A stretch of 64,000 nt of DNA, taken from assembly GCF_020509005.1 (NCBI RefSeq), contig NC_063012.1:7750001-7814000 (forward strand), in the 5' to 3' direction. The stretch comes from Fulvia fulva. Lineage: Eukaryota; Ascomycota; Dothideomycetes; Mycosphaerellales; Mycosphaerellaceae. Below the pieces are notes generated by a model. The model had not been told where the DNA came from. It saw nothing but the letters and a program-made list of their open reading frames with translations, and ran no database searches. Below, piece after piece: positions 56,501 through 64,000 of this stretch (position 1 is the first letter of the stretch; every line of letters begins with the position of its first letter). Made by a program: the position numbers and the translations under genes.

Positions 56501-57365
56501 CTTCGATCATTGCTGCTGGTGCCGGCGATTTGCCGCAGTCGCGAGCTGCGCGCTTTCCTGTCTCAATCGGCCATCGCTTCGAATGGTGGCAGCGGCACTG
56601 AGGCAGATGCCAAAGATTTTGTCACCAGGATTTACAACTCAGTATCGGATGGCATGGAAGAGTTCCTCGGTAACATTCCAGTGCTCGACCAGCTTTCCGT
56701 GGCAGGGCAGAATCTCATATCTGCGGCAACATCGCAAATCGGTGGTGGATCTCCCGTTGACAGCTTAGACCCTGCCGTCCAAGATCCTGCCACTACTGCT
56801 GAGGCTGAGGCTGAGCTGAACGCATACGAGATCAAGGAGGTAGAACCTTTCGTGAAGCCAATCTGTGACCTCTTTCTGGAGACCTTCGAGCTGTCAAAAG
56901 GTAACAGCTGGCTTCGTGGGCGGACTGTGGTCGTGGTACTGCACCAGCTGCTCGGAGGCACAATCGAGAGGAAGGTGCGGGAAACAGCGCGTAACGCACT
57001 GGAAGACGAAAGCATGGCACGCTACGTCGAAACTCTCAAGGGCACTATGTGGCCAAGTGGCAAGATGCGCCCACCCTCTATCACCCGGACCGCGCAGGAG
57101 AAGTCGAGGACAAGACAAGAAGCCGGGATCCTACTGGCCGCTCTGGTGCCTGACATTGCGGGAAGTGTAGTTGGTAAGGCTAATGCGCAGGCTGCGAGTC
57201 GAAAGATCATGGCCATGTTGAACAACCCGAGGTTGAAGTAAGTCATTCTCTCTACATTGCTCGGAAGGAGCCTCAACGCTGACCAATCTCAACAGTACCC
57301 ATTTGATCTTCACGCTAGTAGATGAGATCGTGCGCATCGTGTTCTCCGAGGTATCAGACAAGTAA
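53597..57365 (+). CDS. mdm1: Mdm1/SNX13-14-25-type sorting nexin
   Basis: ER-anchored tether at nucleus-vacuole contacts that affects lipid handling and mitochondrial inheritance. Exons 53597-57237 and 57296-57365 (58-bp GTAAGT..CAG intron, phase 2) give 1236 residues; yeast Mdm1 has 1127. Order of parts: two N-terminal membrane helices (residues about 6-55, AIASAVVAFVSWALL and IAGTLSAILGALYLI), PXA domain (about 110-300), RGS-like domain (about 425-560, EVIYDAAGLSYFMEYM), an acidic disordered linker, PX domain (about 875-990; RRYSQFHELHKRLK and the PRRQ basic pocket), and Nexin_C to the end (HQLLGG...NTHLIFTLVDEIVR). The intron removes a stop and supplies the last 23 residues, which fit Nexin_C. 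I chose Met at 53597, as the earlier open frame lies before a TM-first start. Confidence 0.92.
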
Positions 57366-57443
57366 CGCTAATGTGCAGTATAACCGTTTCGCATTCCTTC
57401 GTTACAATTTGGTGCCGCCTCATGTTCAGGGTGGGTTCCATCC

Positions 57444-58753
57444 TCAAAGCTTGGCCTGCGGCCGCACGATTTGGTAGCACTTGCCGTTCTTGCCAAACAT
57501 GTTCAGCAAATCCTCAATGATCTGGTTAGGATGTTCCCACGCTGCAAAGTGTCCACCGCGGAGCTTGCGGCTCTCATACACAACGGGGCCCAATGTACGA
57601 CCCCAGGTCGACGGCACGACAGTCAGCTCCTTTGGACTGTAACACAATCCAAGCTTGACCTTTGGGATCCATTCTTCAGTACGCGCACGGTGGATCTCGC
57701 TCGTGTGTGTCGCTTCGTAGTAGATGCGCGCACTGGCTGCCGGCCCTGCTGTAGAGAAGTAATAGATTGAGACCCATGTCAGGATCTCGTCGTCAGTCCA
57801 CGGATACTCATCAGTCCAGTCGTGGAGCTTCTCGTAGATCCATGCAAGTAAGGCAATCGGGCTATCATGCAGGGCGTAGCCGAGTGTCTGTGGTTTGGTC
57901 GCTTGTAGCACTCGATAGCCGCCGCCTTCGTTCAAGAACCACTGAGATCTTGCAAAACCCTGGACGAGGCGTCAGCAGTTGTGTGACAACATGCATATCA
58001 ACACCTGTAGCTTACCTTTTTATCTGCTTCACTATATGGCGTCAGAGCGGTTTGAAGCGCCAGGATCGGATGCTTCGAGTAGGTAGGCTGGCTCGCACGA
58101 ACCATGTTGATATGCGAGGCCAAACAGCGCTGGGGATACCGCAGTCCGATGGATCGAGTGATCATAAAGCCCCAATCGCCACCCTGGGTTACATACTGCT
58201 TGTAACCGAGCGCTTGCATCAGTTGATCGCAGACTTCCGCATACTGTGCCAGGCCAAACCCAGGCTTCTTGACCCCTTCGGACCAGCCGAAGTTGGGGAG
58301 ACTAGGTGCTACAACGTGGAACGAGACTCCTTGATTCGACTGACGGAGGACTGGTAGCATTTTCGTGACTTCGAGGAATGATCCAGGCCACCCATGCACG
58401 AAGAGGAGAGGGATTGCATCTGAGTTGTCCGACTGCTGGTGGATGTAATGGACGTCCAGCTCTCCAAAGCGTTCGACCTTGATAGGTCTGTGGAAGTTGG
58501 GCAGCTCGTTGAGTTTTGCTTCTTCGGCTCGCCAGTCGTAGCCACTCTGCCATCGCTTCGCCAGGCGCTTGATATCACCTAAGGGAGCACCGTAATCCCA
58601 TGCAGCGCCGTCAAGCTTCGAGGGCGATTAGTGTGCCTGCGATGGCTTTGGATTATACAAACGGTGTACCTCGTCTGGAAACTCGCTTTGACCAAGCTTG
58701 ATCTTCAGACTCACGAGCTTCTCCTCTGGCACTGAGATGTTGTAGGTGGACAT
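57444..58753 (-). CDS. microsomal-type epoxide hydrolase (EHN plus alpha/beta hydrolase)
   Basis: Hydrolyses epoxides to diols. Exons 58753-58670, 58615-58016 and 57959-57444 (introns 54 and 56 bp) give 399 residues. The first 110 residues are the EHN domain with the [17 protein letters not shown] segment. The hydrolase fold follows: HGWPGS oxyanion hole (about 102), the nucleophile Asp at about 175 in [12 protein letters not shown], and the catalytic His at about 365 in [10 protein letters not shown]. Tyr residues expected to hold the epoxide oxygen lie in the lid region. Length and motifs suggest an active enzyme. There is no membrane anchor at the N-terminus, unlike mammalian EPHX1. Intron 1 ends in AAG. 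It is convergent with mdm1, only 78 bp apart, and sits among other oxidative/lipid-type genes. Confidence 0.9.
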
Positions 58754-59820
58754 TGTGGCGGACTCGCACGCTATGTGACGGTGCAGCTGCTCAATTCGTC
58801 AGCGACTACATGTACTGTCATTCCTATCAGAGCACGGTGGAAGTCGATGGTGGCTAGCATGATGACAGCATTCCAACAAGGCCGTGTAACGATGCCGGAC
58901 AGAGCGTGACTTACCAATGCCGACTGGATGTGTTTGCACTGTTGTTGTCCAAGTGTTTGCTAGGATACGCGACGTTCCCCACCAGGGGCCGTACATCATA
59001 CATGTAGTCTACTGACAAGGATGGTCTCAAGTGACGTCGGTCGGCGCCGAAAGAGCGCACGTGCTTCTGTTACCGGCTGAGCGGTTCCGACTTCATCTTA
59101 CACAGCGGATCGGTAAGAACGATCTGCAAGCAAAAAATACTTCTTTCGGAGAAAATGGCCATGACCACACCTCCTGTTGGCTGCTTTCTGACTCGGAGAC
59201 GTACGTGCCGTCTTCACGGCCCTCTCTCCGACATCGACATGCACGATGAGCAGATCGGAGATTGGTCTATCGTTGGTACTTTGTCAGGGCCCTACCCAAA
59301 GCAGACAACACGAGATCCGCCACTCAAAGCAGCATTTGCTGAGGCACGGTGGCCGTTGCTCATGGCAAGACGGGATGTGCGGTGGCACTGTCATCGTTGC
59401 GACGGTGTTGAGCCTTGAAGGCGCATTGGCCGCCGAAATGCTCAGACCAGCACGCCAGCACCTCACGATGCCCCCAAACTGAAAACGCAGGCCGAAATGG
59501 AGCACGACACTACTGGCCGGAGCCCATCTCAAGGGCAAGGCCGTGTTTGACCCACCGACTAAGGCAGCATCGTTGCGTGATCTCGCGCGGCAGACAAGGA
59601 CTCCACGCACGAGTGCAGCACTAACTGTAGTAGCCTGTAGTAGGCCAGCCGACAGCATATGCCAAATTCTGCTCAATGCCGTAGTCGTCGATATGACTCG
59701 CTTTCCTAGCCGGTCTTCAAAGGTCATGGTCACTGCTGTGCTGCCCATACACACGAGGCTGTAATCCGACTTTTCTTGTCGCATCCACTCGTTTCGCCCC
59801 CGTCTTTCATCGAGCCCAGC
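58754..59820. other. intergenic, no gene recognised
   Basis: About 1.1 kb of promoter for the epoxide hydrolase plus sequence that would have held the 5' half of the lipase. I looked for the missing lipase N-terminus in all plus frames and saw no recognisable part of it. Confidence 0.4.
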
Positions 59821-60152
59821 CAGGGCTCAACATCCCCGGCTTCTTGCTCAATGACATTCAGGTCAATTCCCAGTGTGTTGCATACGCGATCAACTATATC
59901 TATGGAATCAGCAATCAGCGTAACGTCGCGGTGATATCTTGGCCACAAGGAGGAGTATGCGCGCAGTGGGCAACAAAATACTGGCCACCTACGAGGTCCC
60001 GCGTAACGGACATCATCGCGCACTCTCCTGATTACAAGGTGAGTTGATACTTGTTCCTGCCATCTTTGCCTTCGCTAACAAGACCACAGGGCACAATCTT
60101 GGCCAACTTCCTCGTGACTCCTGGTCAACCATTGCCACCAAGATGGGTATAG
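59821..60152 (+). pseudogene. CalB-type lipase fragment with Ser-to-Pro nucleophile
   Basis: A fragment of about 92 residues from the middle of a Candida antarctica lipase B-like lipase, from LNIPGFLLNDIQVNSQ through YWPPTRSRVTD to TILANFLVTPG. It spans 59821-60038 and, after a 51-bp GTGAGT..CAG intron (60039-60089), continues to a TAG at 60150-60152. The lipase box that should read SWSQGG reads SWPQGG, so the catalytic serine is replaced by proline. The upstream third of the gene is absent; downstream, the stop removes the catalytic Asp and His. The frame within the fragment is otherwise clean. It was probably intact recently, then truncated and inactivated. Confidence 0.75.
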
Positions 60153-60341
60153 GTATCTAGTCAGATCAAGCTTGCTACGGTTAACGGCGGTACGTGAAAG
60201 GAGCTGAAAAGTTATTCATGACGAAAGTGCTCACGCCCTGATCTGCCTTTGCTGCCGAATCTTAGTATTGTTTTCTTCGTCTATCGTGGGTATCTATGCA
60301 ATTAATATGAATGCTGCCACGAAACCAATCAAGAGCTACGC

Positions 60342-62301
60342 TCATATTATGATGTCTCGAGTGCCCTCCTTGTGGTATCCCTGCCCCATCTCGCCGTCAT
60401 CGTGCTCCAATGACAATGAATGATAATCCGGCGTCCGAACTCCTCGAAGATATCCTCGTAGCTTTAATCGCCATGCCACGAAGAGCGACACTGCGCCGCA
60501 AACTACTCCGACCAGCCAGACAAAAAGGGAATATGCGCTGCTTCTCGGCGCGTAGACATTGTTGTTCTTCCACGACTCGTTTTCTCCGTGTAGCTCCTGG
60601 AGCCAGTACATCTCTTCGGCGACTGCCGCGCTCATAGCATGATTATTTCCCGGCCCCAGAGTCTTCATGATCTCTGTCCTGCCAACTGCTTTGCCGGTCT
60701 TGTCGATGGCTTCGGCCATGACATAACTTGCATAGCCATCCCAGGCGATTATGGTCTCAAACCCAGTCCTGCTCTTGCTGCCGATCTGGATCATCGGATT
60801 ACCAGTTTCTGTGGTCTTGTAAAGATTCCACCTAGCCACCTCTGTGGCACCGTTCCAGCTGAGGTGGACCATGGTTGTCGTAGAATTCCTTGCTGTGCTG
60901 GGATACGCTGCCGAGACTGCCCTTGGGGGTCGAGTAGGCAGCCCAACGAAATCGAACTTGTAGCTTCGATAACTGCCCAGCCATTCTGTCGCCATCGTGG
61001 CCTCCATGAGCAACTTCCCGTCCGCCGAGTGTTCGCTATGAGTCGCCTGCTCAGACCAGCCCATGAATATATGATCATTGGCCATGAGCTGGTAGTTGCC
61101 ACGACGAGGAGCATACGAGCCGGGACCATAAGGGTGCTCTATCGATTGTACTATCGTGGCCACCCTGTCGTCGACCTGCAGAGCGATGGTTAGGCCACGA
61201 GAGTTCTCGTGGGTCGCTGCCTGCTTGCTTTCGCTCTTGGCGTTGTCCAGGATCGTGATGATCTCGTGCGTGCCGTTGAACCCGCGAAACCTGACATTGT
61301 GCTGTCTTGAGAACGACAGATCACCCATGCTCCATTCACCTTCGGGCTCTTGTCGACCGTGGAGCCTCCACATCACATGCCCATCGTCTTTGGACACTTT
61401 GTAGATGCTGTCGGTGTGCCTCCCAGAGACATAGTAGTCCCCGTTATGGTCCTTGTCCACGGAGTTCAGATGCCTACGAGGAGTCAGCATGATGATAAGT
61501 GAGGTGAGTGCGATCCCTACACAAAGTCCCATCCCCAAAAGTCACCACACATCTTGTCCACACCACCCTCAAGGAAGCTGCTTTCATTCAGACTGACATG
61601 CTCGAAAGAGCTCCACTCAAATACTAGAGTCCAGGTCGTCGTGTCCAGCTCCTTGAAGCCGTTGAAAAGGCCGATGCAGCTATCATTATATCCAACAGCC
61701 AGAGCCTGCTCCGGCGTTGCATCTCTCCGTCCCTCATCCATCACGATAGCCCGCTTGCCATCGTCGATAAAGTTGAACTCATGCGAGTTGAAATCAACTC
61801 CTAATGTCCCAATGTGGACCTTCTCACGAACTTGGTATGTGTGATCAAGAATGTAGCCGTCTCCCTCTCGTTGCACCAAGAATGTTATTAGATCCTCCCC
61901 TCGTATCCGACTTATCTTGAAGTCGATCGCATCCCAATTGTTGCTCAATTCAACTCCGCTCCAGATAAGCTCACCCTGTCCATCGTATATCACGGGGCCC
62001 ACCCAGCCGTTCCCAGGCTCTTTCTGGTCGATAAATTCGAAGGGCGCAACGAACCAGTATCCCGGGCTCACAAGTTCTGGTTCCGTAACGTTGACCTTCC
62101 ATCTAGGAGCTTTAATTTCTGGGTGCTGTGAGAGATTAGCATGCGCTTCTTTGGGCCAGTCTTCCAAAGCTCACGTACTGTTACGAAACTGAAGAGACCC
62201 TCGTCGTGGTCGTGGAAATGGATATCAGCACTAGCTTGAAGGGACGAGAAGAGCAAAAGCGAGAGCGTTGAAAACCGGTGAAGCCAAGGAGACTGGTACA
62301 T
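60342..62301 (-). CDS. arylsulfotransferase-like membrane protein
   Basis: Exons 62301-62179, 62125-61521 and 61473-60342 (introns 53 and 47 bp, phases 0 and 2) give 619 residues. The protein has an N-terminal signal peptide (STLSLLLFSSLQASA), a long beta-propeller-like region of the arylsulfotransferase (ASST) family, and one transmembrane helix near the C-terminus (VWLVGVVCGAVSLFVAW). Family marks: SPGYWFVAPF, the HLNSVDKDHNGDYYVSGRH segment with its conserved His and Asn, GHVMWRLHG, and FSRQHNVRF. In bacteria, related enzymes move sulfate between phenols; for the fungal form the activity is not shown. The ATG at 62301 is chosen because the signal peptide starts there. It points toward the lipase fragment. 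Confidence 0.82.
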
Positions 62302-63413
62302 TCTGATGGCTAAGGCGTTGATGGCACTTTGGACAACATGAGTACCATGAGCAACACCGGCCAACGAGTCCTAAATGCAGAAAAGAGCGTGGATGAAGAA
62401 ATCGACGAGGCTTGTAAGAATGAAAGATCAGGTTCGCGGGAGTCTCTCGAGAAGGAGAAGACGAAGTGATTATTGAGAGGTCAAGAGTAGGAAGCGCCAC
62501 GCAATCGATAGAACAGACGAACGAATCAAAGACATAGCGCCCCGAGGACTAAGAGAGAAGTTTGGCTGAAGGATCAGGAGACCAATCTGCTGCAAAGAGG
62601 AGGAGTCAAGGCGTCCAGTCCACGCGAGGACGCGCTGGAGCTCTGACCTGCCACTATTGGGTTGCCAAGCCGTGGCTTGCGTAGAGTCAGACAGCGAATC
62701 AGCGCGGGCAGACGCAGGAGGAAATTCAGACGCCTCTTCGCCTAGTGAGCCCTATACCTAATTAGCCTTGTACGGGCGATCTCTTACTCTTGCTTACCAG
62801 ACGGCGAAAATGATTTTGGCAACCCGAAACACGAACGGTCAGCATGCGGGTTTGCGTTTCGTAACTCACACGTTCCGATACCCACGCATTGCCGTGCGGA
62901 GGGTCATAATCTTGGGCACCTGCGAGATTCGCTGTGGTCGGCCATCGTCCTAAACCGGTGTCATTGCACGCGACAAGATCCTTCTCGGAAGGAAATCGCC
63001 GAAAGTCTTGTGGTTTGAGAAAAGCCTCGCCCAGACCTGACATCTTCCCGAATACGGACTGGCCTCGAACTGTGATTCGCGGCAGGGGTCTGTTGCACGA
63101 CATCCTCTCAGGGCCGACCTCACTTATGAATAGTTGCTGCACCACGAGCTTTCTGCAAGACAAGTATCCTAACCATGGGTCTTGCTTGCCTTGCCCTTGG
63201 ACGCCACCAATATGCTCGAGATAACGGCGATTGATCGCTGCCGGAACGCCGCTCATGTTGAGGAAGAAGAGGATGAATTGACACATCGTTGTTGGTATGA
63301 CTACATCCCCTTGGTATGACTACATTCCCTTTGTGAGATTATCTGTCGAATTTCGCTGCTATGTGTAGCCTCGCTGCGCGTTCAAACACCCGAGCGCCGA
63401 CAGCATGAGACAT
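62302..63413. other. spacer between the arylsulfotransferase and P450 genes
   Basis: About 1.1 kb that should hold the promoter of the arylsulfotransferase gene and the 3' end of the P450 gene. One minus-strand frame at 63286-62762 is listed separately; nothing else is supported. Confidence 0.4.
62762..63286 (-). CDS. hypothetical protein, weak
   Basis: A 174-residue frame that begins at an ATG (63286). It has a hydrophobic start, several Cys and Trp residues and no family I recognise. Coding evidence is only its length and a plausible start. It lies between two minus-strand genes, with the P450 stop 128 bp upstream. It could be a small orphan or chance. Confidence 0.22.
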   Translation of the reverse strand: MCQFILFFLNMSGVPAAINRRYLEHIGGVQGQGKQDPWLGYLSCRKLVVQQLFISEVGPERMSCNRPLPRITVRGQSVFGKMSGLGEAFLKPQDFRRFPSEKDLVACNDTGLGRWPTTANLAGAQDYDPPHGNAWVSERVSYETQTRMLTVRVSGCQNHFRRLVSKSKRSPVQG

Positions 63414-64000
63414 TTACGTCTTCATTTCAGTGAGTTTACACCACAATGGCTTCTTCTCCCACAAGACTTGAAAAACGTCAGTTTAACTCTGCTTGCGACT
63501 TGTAACAGACTTACTGTGGATCTTCTGATCAGGCCAATTGCTTGATTCTTCGCATAGCTCCAAGTCGAAATGCAGCAGTGTTGTACACAACAATAGTCGC
63601 ATTTCGTGCCATGCTAGATTCTTGCCAACACAGTTGCGCGGACCTGTGGAGAAGGGCTCCAGGGCGGACAGGTTGTCGTTGGCATACTCTGGGTCTCCCA
63701 GAAATCTTTCGGGAGCAAACTTGTACGGGTTCTTGAAGTTATCTTCACTGCGATATGTTGACAAGTGGTGGATACCGAGTGAAGTATTCTCCGGAACGAA
63801 TTGCCCGCATATCGTTACCCCTCCGGAAGGTGTCATTCGAGACAAGGTTGACGGGACTGGCGGATACATCCTCAATCCTTCTTGCAAGACGGCGTGGAGG
63901 TACTTCAGTTTCTGAATCGACTCCAGAGTGATATCATCGTAGCTTGCGTGAGCTTCTCGAATCTCAGTGGTCAACTTCTTCATGTACTGGGGGTTGCGCA
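63414..64000 (-). CDS. cytochrome P450, 3' part (gene continues past the window)
   Basis: The 5' part lies beyond the right edge. Visible are the ExxR helix (QEGLRMYPPVP), the PERF region (YKFAPERFLGDP) and the haem loop FSTGPRNCVGKNLAW with its Cys ligand. After the exon ending at 63515, a 48-bp intron (63514-63467, GTAAGT..AAG) joins the last exon 63466-63414; the joined tail, KIHILWEKKPLW, is normal for fungal P450s, whereas the unspliced frame would end early. The type looks like the secondary-metabolism or isotrichodermin-like CYP families, but the family cannot be fixed from this part. Substrate unknown. Confidence 0.88.

Overview
The window is nuclear DNA of a filamentous ascomycete (Pezizomycotina, most likely a Dothideomycete; the class is an inference). 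The evidence is short introns of mostly 47-130 bp with GTAAGT-type donors, monocistronic genes on both strands, no ribosome-binding sites or operons, and typical filamentous-fungal families such as a fungal rhodopsin-fold membrane protein, a Cch1 calcium channel, a secreted GH3 beta-glucosidase and a GABA-type permease. I saw no rRNA, tRNA, CRISPR, insertion sequence or intact transposon. Exon boundaries below were read by hand from splice consensus and checked for frame continuity.

Layout. 1-2.2 kb: a three-exon membrane protein of unknown function. 2.3-5.6 kb (minus): a large disordered orphan protein with a C-terminal coiled coil. 6.7-12.8 kb (minus): the RNA/DNA helicase Sen1, divergent from an aftiphilin/Laa2-like clathrin accessory protein at 13.6-15.5 kb. 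15.8-17.4 kb: an F-box-like protein and a collapsed FAD oxidoreductase. 17.8-24.3 kb: alanine aminotransferase and the multi-KH protein Scp160/vigilin. 24.3-27.5 kb is a 3.2 kb stretch without a gene, containing an AT palindrome and a heptamer tandem repeat. 27.5-33.2 kb: the mitochondrial Fe-S P-loop protein Ind1 and a secreted beta-glucosidase. 33.3-45.4 kb: a rhodopsin-fold membrane protein, an APC-family permease, an Rsf1-like PHD chromatin protein divergent from a ferroportin-like transporter, then a small EthD-like protein facing a Dcg1/hydantoin racemase-like enzyme. 46.5-57.4 kb: Cch1 and the ER-anchored sorting nexin Mdm1. 57.4-64 kb: an accessory-looking segment with a microsomal-type epoxide hydrolase, a dead CalB-type lipase fragment, an arylsulfotransferase-like membrane protein and the 3' end of a cytochrome P450.

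Most genes are conserved housekeeping genes with no evident shared pathway. I found no convincing new multi-gene system. The most interesting items are two decayed enzymes (a berberine-bridge-type oxidoreductase that lost its FAD-binding core yet kept an open frame, and a lipase whose nucleophile serine reads as proline), two GC-AG introns, a high share of AAG acceptors, and the structured AT-rich element in the gene-poor block.
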